This document shows, piece by piece, positions 54,601-63,838 of a stretch of 64,000 bases of DNA. A program made the translations under genes and the position numbers. A model generated the notes under the pieces. It did not search any database, had not been told where the DNA came from, and worked only from the letters and a program-made list of their open reading frames with translations. This DNA is from Henricia sp. BOLD:AAB3569 (lineage: Eukaryota > Echinodermata > Asteroidea > Spinulosida > Echinasteridae), in assembly GCA_037783545.1 (NCBI GenBank), contig JBBELK010000485.1, positions 992,001 to 1,056,000 on the forward strand, read 5' to 3'. Every line of letters starts with the position of its first letter. Within the stretch, counting starts at the first letter, position 1.

Positions 54601-56944
54601 TTCCGAAAGTGTGCTCAAGGATGCGATTTCAGTTCATGGTAAGGTCAGAAAAGTGAAGGTCAAAAAAATTTGCGCTCAAACGAATGCATCTATATCTGAA
54701 ACGAACTTGGGAGGTACTTTTTAAAAACTGAACGAGAAAACCTAGTTTAATAAATCATTGGACTCTGAACCCATAATTCCAGCGCGAATACATAAACCCC
54801 AGTAACCTTATTTATGACCATGTTCTCTTGTTCTGGTTTTCTTTTGAGTGCAGATATAGACCTCGATTTCCTAAGCAACTACGAGCTGAAGACGTAAAAC
54901 TCGTGCATCCGGACTTTGGCAGATATCTCAAATTTAGGTAAATTTCAATTGACAAATTCCACATTGCAGCCTCGCTGCATGCTGAGCCATTGTATTACGT
55001 CATACGCGTCTGTTCATTTGCAAATTCTATCACAGAAGAAAGCAATGAGACCCCTGTTTTCGATGTCAATTTGAAATTATTTTATATTCTTTGTCGTGCG
55101 CGACATGATGAAAACAAATGACCAAGATTTGATGGCTTTACACATGCACCTGAAATGTTGCCATATTCCATTGCAAAACGAATAAAAGGAACCATTCAGT
55201 GTTCAGATTTGGGCAGGGATGGTGAATCTCCAGTTAATGCTTCTCGAAGGAGTACCGTAGTATACCACAGCTTCCATGGTAGCCAAATCAAGCGTATTAT
55301 CAATTGCTTCTGGTATTAAAACCAAGGATTCCTAAAAAAAAGTTCTCGAGGCACTACGTATATCTCGTAAGCCCGAAGAACCCTGTTAAGAGAAGACGAT
55401 AAAGATAGAGAAGACGATAGAGGTGGGGAAAAACATGTATACCTATACAATTATGTATAGGGACAATCCACGGAATCGTGCAAGGACTGAGAACCCAATC
55501 CACACACTGACCCGGACGGGATTCGAACCAGGGCCACAGAGGTGGAAGGCGAGGAAAGTACCACTACGCCAACCGGGATTTGCAAAAAGAACGGTTGTGT
55601 GAAAATATGGTGCGCTGTGTGCCGCCATTTTTAAGAAAAGTGGAACTGATGTATCCGTTATTTAGCCAGTCGGTGTCCATTCCATGACCAGGCAATCTCC
55701 CATTATCTTCGAATTTCTAGATTAGTCTGGAGTAGGGCAAAGGAATTAGACGGCAATTGGGTGAAATTAGCACGGGATTTTGTCTCTGTTTCTCTTTCAG
55801 TTGGGTAAATTCTACCAGTAAAAACAAACCCGTTCATCGACCGACAACGGGAGGGATAATGCTCCTCTTAGCGCTACACACGTGTGATGAGGTATAGTCG
55901 CCATAGTCTTTTGTTTTCGTTTATAGTTGTGTCCACTGACGTGTTTACACGTCAACCGTGGAAGACAGCGGCAACGGCTGATGTTTTAATTCGTCAACCG
56001 CGCCTGTGACTATACATTGCCATGCAGAACGTGTTTACGTGTCCTCCGGCGTCAATAGACCGATCCAGTAAGCTCCGCCCATTTTGGAATTGACCAATCA
56101 AAGCCTCAGGTTCAGATAACCAAAAAGTGGATCTCCATTTTGGTTACCTGAGTCCTCAAAATGTTGTGCACAGAGCTACGGCAAATGCAGCACGAGTGAC
56201 GCAAAAACACCATAAACATAATTTTTATCAGCGCAGAGGAGGCCTAGCGGGTTTAAAACGGATTGTATAAGACTATCCTAACCTACTTTTAATCCCTTCA
56301 TAAATGTGTTTTTGTGTAAACGTGAAAAACGTACCAAAATTAGCTTGTCGTTTTGCTAAGTTGTGCATTCACTTCGTTTTAGATGTGTGTCGAGATGTTT
56401 TTGTTCGATGGCGCGCGTGACGCGTATTGCAGGCGTGTTGTACCGTACGTGCACGCATACGACAGGATACTTAAGTGCACATTTTGCTTTCGAGCGTGCA
56501 GTTTCTATGTGCATGTGCGTGTGCGTGTTTCAATACGCGCTGACCAGGGCGCGGACGCTGACACGGCCACGCGACTCTACTGCACCTGCAACATGCCACA
56601 CGTGCATGGCACGTGTTGCATGTTGGTAGGCAATTTCTAAGTGGGCGGAGCTTACTGGATCGGTCTATTGGTTAAGGGTGATATTTTGACCAGGTGAAAT
56701 AGTGTAAAACGCATTTAGGTCGCGTGTGAAATGTACCACAGAAGGCCAACTCATTGTCATTTTTAATTTTCCCCAGGTTAATGCGTACGGGTTCGCGGGA
56801 AATTATACGAAATTTTCGGAGCACTACTATGACAGAACATACGCGAAACACAAGAATTACGCGAATCACGACAATAGAGCCGAGAACAAGCTGTGGATGG
56901 AGTTACACCAACATGGAATCGTCAATTTGTACACAAGAGACTGA
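48497..56944 (+). CDS. ST6GALNAC1/2-like alpha-2,6-sialyltransferase (7 exons, 5' end missing)
   Basis: Golgi glycosyltransferase family 29 enzyme that transfers sialic acid from CMP-sialic acid to GalNAc of O-glycans in its vertebrate relatives. Exons: 48497-48655, 48878-49061, 49685-49823, 51211-51305, 54854-54937, 55801-55891 and 56777-56944 (TGA at 56942). Every junction has GT..AG and matching phase, giving about 305 residues. Motifs: stem-proximal '[12 protein letters not shown]'; sialylmotif L '[16 protein letters not shown]..' continuing into '[12 protein letters not shown]'; sialylmotif S '[18 protein letters not shown]' + 'VNAYGF'; motif III 'HYYD'; motif VS 'NHDNRAEN' (H-x4-E). The Cys pair expected to bridge L and S is present. 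The cytoplasmic tail, membrane anchor and first stem residues are not seen, so the first exon listed is probably internal. It could be ST6GALNAC1-, 2- or an invertebrate-specific type; donor and acceptor specificity cannot be read from motifs. Confidence 0.88.
48878..49061 (+). CDS. Sialyltransferase exon b (sialylmotif L, first half)
   Basis: Acceptor 'tgtaccag', donor 'ag|gtcact'. It encodes '[19 protein letters not shown]' and 'NNDYVFR', the CMP-sialic acid-binding motif. A GCN-rich repeat (48755-48810) lies in the short intron before it. Confidence 0.92.
49062..49684 (+). other. Sialyltransferase intron b-c
   Basis: No additional gene or clear repeat. Short frames only. Confidence 0.6.
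49685..49823 (+). CDS. Sialyltransferase exon c (sialylmotif L, second half)
   Basis: Begins '[20 protein letters not shown]' and ends '..[12 protein letters not shown]' before GTATGA, phase 0. It completes motif L. Confidence 0.92.
49824..51210 (+). other. Sialyltransferase intron c-d with a foldback element
   Basis: Contains an A-run near 49888-49902 and an inverted repeat whose arms are about 50849-50909 ('tcctgatagggaatcttctt') and 51037-51096. Otherwise nothing recognised. Confidence 0.6.
50849..51096. mobile_element. Foldback MITE with ~60-bp arms
   Basis: The left arm includes 'tcctgatagggaatc' and 'ttgcatcaaaatc'; the right arm is the inverted copy 'gattttgatgcaa' to 'gattccctatcagga'. 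No coding capacity. Confidence 0.7.
51211..51305 (+). CDS. Sialyltransferase exon d
   Basis: Acceptor 'tttttgtag', donor 'gaag|gtacgc', phase 0 to phase 2. It encodes '[20 protein letters not shown]', aligning with the region between motifs L and S in ST6GALNAC1/2. A MITE-like inverted repeat begins only a few bases after the donor. Confidence 0.85.
51312..51778. mobile_element. MITE-like element with gacgacg...tgcatagttccga ends
   Basis: Inverted termini of about 25 bases: 'gacgacgaaactaatgcata' on the left, and 'tatgcattcacgtcgt' on the right. It starts about seven bases after the exon d donor. Confidence 0.55.
52150..52262 (-). mobile_element. SINE family 2 body fragment
   Basis: The reverse complement contains 'taccgcgtgggtcgcccc' and 'ttccctggaggttttc', matching the body of the full copy at 59222-59520. 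The tRNA head is missing. Confidence 0.6.
52449..52632. mobile_element. Partial copy of the 'caatagaccgatc' MITE (family C)
   Basis: Matches the left 190 bases of 56053-56670 ('caatagaccgatc', 'tggatctccattttgg', 'cagcacgagtgacgcaaaaa'). The right terminus is absent here. Confidence 0.7.
53216..53497. mobile_element. Foldback element with ~110-bp arms
   Basis: The left arm starts 'ccatcgatatatatata' and passes 'ccattgtaccccac'; the right arm is the inverted copy ending 'tatatatcgatgg'. The centre is about 60 bases. Confidence 0.75.
53548..53687. mobile_element. TTAA-flanked near-palindromic MITE (140 bp)
   Basis: Starts TTAAAGGCACAGGCTCGTCA and ends with the exact inverse. The arms pair almost without a break over about 40 bases ('gcaatgcgcgcccgcca' / 'tggcgggcgcgcattgc') and continue imperfectly to a loop near 'gcctttgc'. 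TTAA at both ends suggests piggyBac mobilisation. Confidence 0.85.
54854..54937 (+). CDS. Sialyltransferase exon e
   Basis: Acceptor 'gagtgcag', donor 'ttag|gtaaat', phase 2 on both sides. It encodes '[20 protein letters not shown]' and 'FGRYLKF'. A second copy of most of this exon lies at 63785-63838. Confidence 0.88.
54938..55800 (+). other. Sialyltransferase intron e-f
   Basis: Contains a truncated minus-strand SINE (55447-55583). Nothing else recognised. Confidence 0.6.
55447..55583 (-). mobile_element. SINE family 2, truncated copy with tRNA head
   Basis: The reverse complement reads 'cccggttggcgtagtgg' (box A-like) and 'ccctggttcgaatcccg' (box B), then 'gtgtggattgggttctcag', matching the start of 59247-59330. 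Confidence 0.75.
55801..55891 (+). CDS. Sialyltransferase exon f (sialylmotif S)
   Basis: Acceptor 'tctctttcag', donor 'gag|gtatag', phase 2 to phase 0. It encodes '[18 protein letters not shown]', the S motif that binds both donor and acceptor, with its conserved Cys. Confidence 0.92.
55892..56776 (+). other. Sialyltransferase intron f-g, mostly a MITE
   Basis: Family C MITE at 56053-56670; the rest is unremarkable. Confidence 0.6.
56053..56670. mobile_element. MITE, family C (~620 bp)
   Basis: Termini CAATAGACCGATCCAGTAAG... and its inverse ...CTTACTGGATCGGTCTATTG, with about 30 bases of nearly perfect inverted repeat. Partial relatives lie at 52449-52632 and about 53910-54050. Confidence 0.85.
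56777..56944 (+). CDS. Sialyltransferase last exon (motifs III and VS)
   Basis: Acceptor 'ttccccag'. It begins '[19 protein letters not shown]', carries '[15 protein letters not shown]', and ends 'NLYTRD' with TGA at 56942-56944. Confidence 0.92.
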   Translation, partial: VNAYGFAGNYTKFSEHYYDRTYAKHKNYANHDNRAENKLWMELHQHGIVNLYTRD

Positions 56945-57104
56945 AACCGGCTATAGAAAATGACAGTAGTATGACGTCACGATATGCTTAAGCTTCACAA
57001 TTCTTGGGGATGAGCCAGACAGTTCGTATGACATGAATGTGGCGTTGTTGTGTCCAAGGTCTGTTTTTAGCAACAATATGAGACGGTTGTTATTTAAATC
57101 CCCA

Positions 57105-57684
57105 GATTTCCCAGTTATTTTAGCACTTATATAAAGCAAATTCCCTCGAACAATACTTTAATTTCGTCCCCGAAGAGCTACGAGCTTACCTCTCAATTTG
57201 AATTTAGATAACTGTCACAAATGTATATCATTTGCTGCGCAGTATAATTCAAATTGGCAGCGTTCTAATTAGTCCTTTTAAATTGCGTGAAATTCGTCTC
57301 GTGTGAATTCGTCTTTTGTCATTTATTTTAGCACTTTATATTACTTGCATTTCGTTTTTACAAAATCTGTCTAGATTTGTTCTATCCGCATTTGAAACTT
57401 TATTGTATCGGCCTCTCTGAACTCCATCATTGGCAACCATATTTTCCCATCGGATCTGAACGAACAAGAAAACTCAAAAACACCAAAGATATTTATAGAC
57501 TTTAATGGGGTAGGAAATAAAAATGCAAACTAGAAATGCAATTTGAATTATACTGCACAGCAAATGAAATCCATTGGTGGCTTATCTAAATTCAAATTGA
57601 GAAGTAAGCTCGTCGCTGTTCTGGTACGAAATTAAATTATCGTTCCATGGAATTTGCTTGAAGTTCTAAAATAACTGGGAAATC
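57105..57684. mobile_element. Foldback element with ~150-bp arms
   Basis: The left arm (57105-57256, 'gatttcccagttatttta' to 'tataattcaaattg') is the inverse of the right arm (57536-57684). The centre of about 280 bases is A/T-rich with 'gaattcgtc' repeats. No coding capacity. Confidence 0.8.
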
Positions 57685-57689
57685 CTATA

Positions 57690-59220
57690 CTATAGGTTTT
57701 CACGCACATTTTAAAACTTTTTTCATTCAAATTCATATCCGGTTAAAAAATAACTTAATTTTCGTCCCAAGACGAGTGAAACGCGTAAACGCTATACATT
57801 TGATTTTGTCTTTGGTCTTTCTAAATGATCAATGGTCAACCAATTTCAACATTATTTTGTCCATTCAATGTCGTAAGATTTCAATTGAATTCGTCTCGAC
57901 TGATGATCATCTTCATCACTTAAGGATTGGATTCGTCTTTGTTCAACCCATTTAAAGAATTTATTGATCAAATTCGTCGAATGGTCAGACTGTATCTAAC
58001 TTTATAGACAAGCTTTTTAAGAACAACTTTTCAGGTTAGTTTCTTGTATACTTGCTCTCGTGATTTTGAATCTTTAAAAAACCTTACATGTCGTTGTTCT
58101 GGGCTCAAGTTAGGCAAGCATAGTCTATACATAGTCTATACATGATTCCCAACACGTTGTCGCCACCTACCATCCCGGACCACCCCGGACACAACAAAGT
58201 CCTGTCGAAAAGTGAAAACCAATGAAAAATGCACCCGTTTCTGTAGTCGTTTGTGGCAACGTGGAATTATTTGCATAAATATAATGTTTAGGTAATTTGG
58301 TGAATGAACCCTTCTAGGGTTTCGACCATTTAAAATTATGTAGGCGACCAGTCTAAAAATAAGCACATTTCTGAAAATGATCCTTCCTTCACAGGGCAAA
58401 AAAAGGAACACTTTTAAACTTTATTTTCCCTCAATTCGCAGTCTTGCAAGACCACGAACCAGACTTATTTTACAACATTTACTATTTGGGGCCTCCAAGA
58501 GATTTTATACTTAGAATATTTGAAGGTGTGCACTGAATAAACTACTAAATCGTAACGTCAATCACGTCAGTTGCCAATGTAATTGGGTCTTAACATTCGC
58601 TGGTAATCAGAAACGGTATTGATTATGTACTTCAAACCAGTCGCGTGCACCACATAGCAACAAACATTTAGTCTGGCCAAGTGCATGTGCATGTAAAAGG
58701 AAGTACGTCAGTATACCAGACGCTATTCATGCGAAACACGCAAAAGGCTAATTAGCCGGAGGGATCAGTGTCATATTTAGGGCGCTTTCACTTGATCCGA
58801 GGTTACATGTGTTGTTGCCAAGCAACGCCACCTGGAGGTCATACAAACCACGTGGATTTCTCTGTGCTGAATTTGTACGGCGAGCGCACGTCGGTAACAT
58901 GACATCGTTGGAAACAGACGACCAATATGTCCGACCAAATCGATTTGGCGAACTATGCGAGTAATTTAGAAACAGAACAGCAATCTATAGGTACATTATG
59001 TACTGCCAACTGAACATACAGAAAATAGTTGGAAAAGACCCGTAAGAATTGGATATTTCCCGGCTCACGATATCGGAATAGACCTATGATATAATGACGT
59101 CACGCAATGTTTACCGCGGTGCATTATGGGTGAAATGTGGGGACGAAAGCTCTGCATCGCTAGTTTGCACAATTATTGCAGGGCCATTTTCGCCGCCTTT
59201 TTAGGCCTTAAAAGTTAAAA
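57690..59220. other. Noncoding stretch
   Basis: No gene. 'aattcgtc' motifs continue to about 57990. A block at about 58645-58745 ('tagtctggccaagtgcatgtgcatgt') resembles 7028-7130, so it is a shared dispersed repeat. Confidence 0.4.
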
Positions 59221-59221
59221 C

Positions 59222-59520
59222 CATAGTTCCGGCGTTCGTGGGCGGTCGGGTTGGCGTACGGGTTCTTTCCTCGCCTTTCACCTCTGGGGTCCCGGGTTCG
59301 AATCCGGGGCGTGTATGTGGATTGGGTTTGCAGTCCCTACTTGACCGCGTGGGTTTTCCCCTGGGGCATTTCTCTGGGGGTTTTCCTCCCACTTCTAAAA
59401 CTGCAACTCCTTCTTCGTCATCTCAAGTTGATAATATAGTATAGTTAAAGCTAAAACCGTATAGTTGATGGCATAAAGGGCCTTAGTTGCCGAAGATGCC
59501 ATAAAATATACAACAACAAT
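59222..59520 (+). mobile_element. SINE family 2, full copy
   Basis: tRNA-like head with 'cgggttggcgtacgggtt' (box A-like) and 'cccgggttcgaatccgg' (box B). The body contains 'ttgaccgcgtgggttttccc' and 'ggggttttcctcccac', and the 3' tail is CAA-rich, ending 'caacaacaata'. Relatives: 55447-55583 and 52150-52262. Confidence 0.8.
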
Positions 59521-61500
59521 AGACAGCCGAAGTGTGACGTGTTGCCATGGCAATTGGCTCTAAACATCATGACCGTCGGGAAAAAAGTACCATTGATTTT
59601 AGTGTATTGCCTAGGCAACCAACAAAAGATGACATATTCATTTCCGCAGTCTATTGATTTGATGGATCTATTTTGCGCTCAACTGTCGTCTCAGAATCAC
59701 CTGATCATATTTGGGGTTTTTTTTCGTCTCTGTGCCCTAAAACTGCTAAAACGGATTGGTACGTTTCGATAGGGAGGATGATAAGCTTTCACTTGTATAT
59801 TGCTTTGCAGCTCGCCAAACTATTTATTGGATTGTTTTGCCCATGAAATTTCATATTTCGCCCACCGTGTTTTACCTTCTATTAAACGTTTTCGCTACCA
59901 TAACCAGGACCATGTGTTGACGTAATTACAAAATAACCCAATGGTTGGCTTTGGTCGTCTGCAACCGAAGCCGTGCACTGGTTTAATCAGTCAGAAAAAA
60001 ATGCTGTCGGTTTACATGTTCGTATCAGTGCGTGTGTAAAATTGTAAAATAATTGTTGTGGTAAGAATTATTGAGACGTTGACCATTTCCCCTTAATGTA
60101 AGTTCAAGACGACCTATTAGGTACATTAGGTATCAGTAATATTGTGCGACCACAGTGCGGGAAATAATCCACATTATAGGTCGACTTGGTAAGATAAATG
60201 ATCTCGGTAATTAAACAAGTAGGATACCACTCACAGTGCGCTGCATTGCGATAGTGAATTGCGATATTTACGTACGTCAGAATGTTCTCTAAGATGGTTG
60301 AATGAAAATGAAATAAAAATAATCTGGAATCATGTTCAATTTTGTTAAACAAGTGAACAAACCCCCATTTTGCACCTAAATTTCAAGACAATGGTGCTCA
60401 GTGATTTTTGACACTAGGAAAGTAACCAAGGTAGGCCTACCATTGGAAAGCACATACTCTCTGCTTTAAAACGGTACGGTACTTTTTACGAAAATATATA
60501 TTTTTAATGACTGTCAAGTTGTCCTATAAGTTTAGTGCTGAAGAACGTATGTGACGTCCGACTTGTAAATTATTTCCATTTGTATTGTCAAGTATAGTCT
60601 AATCAAAACAACCTTTTGAATTTCGATTATCTTTGTTAAAACACTTAAGTAGTAAGTGAATAATGGCAATAATAGTTTACCGCGCAACATTGCAATGCAT
60701 TCCGCATTGAAAAAGACCGCTGTGGGTCCAGAAATGTTTTTTATTTGAATTTTATGAATGCACACGCTTCATGAATAATAACAATTGTAGCAGCAGGCGG
60801 TCGATGGCGACTCGTACGACTGATTGGGATGATGTAGGCCGGACCTACAACCTGTGCATTCTTCTGATTGGATGGTTCACGCCGTACGGTTTTTTACGTA
60901 CAATCAACCGTCGAAACGAAAGAACGCTAATGGTACTCGTACTCATCGGCAGCAGCGTAGTCGTGAATGGACTGGGAACAAGTCTAATCGACCTCTAGTT
61001 ACAGACTTGAGAAACCTGTTTCCGTTTTGTACACGGTCTATGGAATTTTCTACCAGAATTGGACGTAGAGAGCTGATTGGTCGAAACGCAGGACTACATT
61101 AATATTCATGTTACTCCTCTAAAAGGATGTGTTTTTGTGAATTTTGAATTGGGTTTCATCTCCATCAAACGTATGCAGCAAGCTTGAAGTGCAAATTTGT
61201 TTAGGCTAGGCTACATGTAGGCCTACATAAAGCCTATTCGACTTGATCAGTTTATGCGAATTTGCGATTATCGATGGTTTTTCTTTAAAATATAATCGCA
61301 AACGCTGATGATTGCATGATTGTCAGATCGTGGTTATGGAGAAAGATAGAGCTGAAATTTTGAACAGTGCTGTCGAGCATGGGCGCAAAAGAATGGGGTT
61401 GTCGGCCGGTTTCGTTGAAGCCACGCAGTCGTGACACTATTATTGGTCAAATCCGTAACCGAAGTTTGCAAGCTTGATGGACCGTAGACTTGGCCTTCTA
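59521..61500. other. Noncoding stretch
   Basis: Only short frames without recognisable domains. Possible RFX-type motif 'gttgccatggcaa' at 59541-59553. Confidence 0.35.
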
Positions 61501-61507
61501 CATATTC

Positions 61508-61804
61508 CTGGTCCTTGTGGGGTTTTGGAATTGACCACCTTTGGACACTAAAAACGATGGTTTTTCGACTTTATTTACCTATTTTGTTTAAACCCTCACG
61601 TTTAGCGGTTACTAGAGACCCCAATTTTGATTTGTGAACAGAAAATCTTGAATTTTCCTTAAATAATTTAGTGTTTTTGGTGCGAAAACTAAGGACTGTC
61701 GAGAACCCCCCAAGGACCCGAACCACCCAAGGACCAAACCCCACAAGGACCAAATCCTCTAACTTCTTCATAGACTTGTGCACAACCCGTGCACCCCAAG
61801 GACC
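61508..61804. mobile_element. MITE, family B (copy 2)
   Basis: Nearly identical to 11396-11692, same orientation. The copy ends just before a piece of the family A MITE terminus. Confidence 0.75.
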
Positions 61805-61877
61805 AAAATATATATATAATCTCATAACCCAAGACTACTCTAGTCGATATTGGTTTGTGTATAGACTATAGAGTATA

Positions 61878-62452
61878 GACTGGTTCCCGTCCACATATTC
61901 CACACAGGAGAATATAAGGACAGGTAAAGGGCGCTTCTCCTTGATCTGTAATTGGTCGTCTTTGCGCGTGCGCATTGTATGTTTTATATTTAAAAATTGG
62001 CTAAGCCCTTTGCTTTAGGCAATGTACTTTATTTACATAATTGGATATGTTCGACACGCACGGCCAAGTTACAAATGTCAATGCAAAATCTGCGCACTTA
62101 CTAAACAAACAAAAATAATAATAACCACGTGACGGACAGAATTCTGCCCGTCATGGCTGCCCTTAGACTGGTTCCCGTCCACATATTCCACACAGGAGAA
62201 TATAAGGACAGGTAAAGGGCGCTTTATATTGATCTGTAATTGGTCGTCTTTGCGCGTGCGCATTGTGTTTTTTTATATTTAAAAATTGGCTAAGTCCTTT
62301 GCTTTAGGCAATGTACTTTATTTACATAATTGGATATGTTCGACACGCACGGCCAAGTTACAAATGTTAATTTAAAATCTGCGCACTTACTCAAAATATA
62401 AAAATAATAATAACCACGTGACGGGCAGAATTCTGCCCGTCATGGCTGCCCT
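61878..62452. repeat. 288-bp tandem dimer
   Basis: Units start 'gactggttcccgtccacata' at 61878 and 62166 and are nearly identical. Each contains a 'gaattctgcccgtcatgg' end; in unit 2 ACGGGCAGAATTCTGCCCGT is a perfect palindrome (62421-62440). Confidence 0.9.
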
Positions 62453-62582
62453 TTACCGATCCCTATATTTTCGCAATAAGCGAACCAATCTATAGGGATC
62501 GGGAACCAATCTAGGCTGCCCTTTACCGATCCCTATATTTTCGCAATAAGCGAACCAATCTATAGGGATCGGGAACCAATCT
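62443..62582. repeat. 70-bp direct repeat, each unit a hairpin
   Basis: Two identical units starting 'ggctgccctttaccgatccc'. Within each, 'cgatccctata' pairs with 'tatagggatcg', and 'ttcgc' with 'gcgaa'. Confidence 0.9.
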
Positions 62583-63189
62583 AACTAGAGTAGTCTTGGG
62601 AATCTCTCCCGGAAGGTTTAACTTTTTCTTTGTTTTTGCCTAGGCTTTCCTAGGGAACCAATCAGCGAGTGACCCAAATACAGCAGAGCGTGGGAATGCA
62701 GTGAGCGACCCAAATACAGCGCGTCGACCGCAGAGCGTGACCCAAATACACCGCGTGCACGCGCTTCGAATGGTTTTAAAAAAATATAAGGCGGCTTACA
62801 AGAATCATCGAACATGACCGTTTTATCGTTGCTAATATTTTCGGTGGCATAAGTTTCTTGGCAAATGTTTTCGAATATATTTACAAACATGTTTGCAAAG
62901 GCGTATGACATCGCAAAATACATTTGTTTATGAAGATAATTGCGACATTGCAGATATTTGCAAAGATATCTGTGGTATGCCATGTCTCTTGTGTGCCATC
63001 ATAAAAACCCTCTGCAGCTATTTACATAAAACGGTACCGCCCCCAATGCTGAACTTTCGGGAGAGATTCCCAAGACTACTCTAGTGAGCAAAGGGCTGGC
63101 CAGTTAGTGCTGCAAGAGGGCGCACTACTGGGAATGACCAACGCGTACACAAACCAATATCGACTAGAGTAGTCTTGGGCCAAGACTAG

Positions 63190-63660
63190 TATCGGGCTGG
63201 TATATATATTTTTATTTTTTTGAAAATCCTTTTTGTTTTTAGTCGGGCTTTATACTCTATGCAAAATTCAAAACTCGTGCGGTCTAGATTGATTTTTCCC
63301 TAAGTATTTTTTCCCGGGGTATTTTTCAGACCGACCGATCGAAGCCTAACCGCCAACGTCGGCCAGGTAATGTTACTTCGCCACCCGTCCGTTGCAAAGA
63401 GTCTTCGCCTACCCCTGCAACCGCGCGAGCCACCCGGCGAATTCAACAACGCGTACCGGTCAAATCAACCACGGCGCGTACAAAACAACAAGAAACTTTC
63501 AAATCAACACGATATAAGCGCCGAACGTACATGTACGGTGCATGTACCAGGCTATTTGCTCTTAAGTGCGCGTGCGTTAAGAAAAATTTACCCGTATCTG
63601 CATACAAAACTAACGCATGCGCACTAATTTCCCCCTTTTTCGGGGGGAAAATTTACGGAT
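63190..63660. other. Noncoding stretch
   Basis: No gene or clear repeat recognised. GC-rich short frame at 63370-63627 without a domain. Confidence 0.35.
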
Positions 63661-63662
63661 TT

Positions 63663-63776
63663 CCCTAGACGGTCATTTGGACAAAATGATATGGTAATAG
63701 GACTACGAACGAGTCTATCGCGTGATTACGCCCTCTTGCGGCAGTCGGGTATCCAACACATAATGACCGTCTAGGG
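63663..63776. mobile_element. 114-bp MITE with 15-bp perfect termini
   Basis: Starts CCCTAGACGGTCATT and ends AATGACCGTCTAGGG. It lies about ten bases upstream of the orphan sialyltransferase exon. Confidence 0.85.
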
Positions 63777-63784
63777 CCTAGACT

Positions 63785-63838
63785 ACGTCTGATGTCAAGC
63801 TTGTACATCCGGACTTCCAGCGATATATCAAGCTTAAG
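63785..63838 (+). pseudogene. Orphan copy of sialyltransferase exon e
   Basis: Reads '[17 protein letters not shown]', 12 of 16 residues identical to '[16 protein letters not shown]' in exon e (54854-54937), with clear nucleotide similarity from 'ctacg' onward. The upstream part of the exon is missing, replaced by a MITE (63663-63776). At the 3' edge no GT donor is present ('cttaag|gctatg'); sequence of another repeat starts there. It is either a relic of a tandem ST6GALNAC duplicate or one exon of a damaged second gene continuing past the window. Confidence 0.7.

Larger units (their letters stand above)
51306..54853 (+). other. Sialyltransferase intron d-e, repeat-packed
   Basis: Holds a MITE-like repeat (51312-51778), a SINE fragment (52150-52262), a dispersed repeat (52449-52632), 'tttacagt'-type sequence (52640-52830), two foldback elements (53216-53497 and 53548-53687), and sequence related to the MITE at 56.1-56.7 kb (about 53910-54050). 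No exon was seen. Confidence 0.6.
61828..63188. mobile_element. MITE family A (copy 2, inverted), interrupted by tandem repeats
   Basis: The right terminus is complete (about 63050-63188, ending 'cttgggccaagact'). The interior matches copy 1 in reverse from 62584. The outermost 34 bases of the left terminus ('cccaagactactctagtcga'...) lie at 61828-61861, separated from the rest by 720 bases of tandem repeat. Confidence 0.7.

Noticed and set aside
62618-62983. 121-codon minus-strand frame resembling the 3769-4110 frame
   Set aside because: It lies inside the family A MITE, copy 1 shifts frame partway, and the C-terminal half is produced by short direct repeats. Shared ancestry of the repeat explains it.
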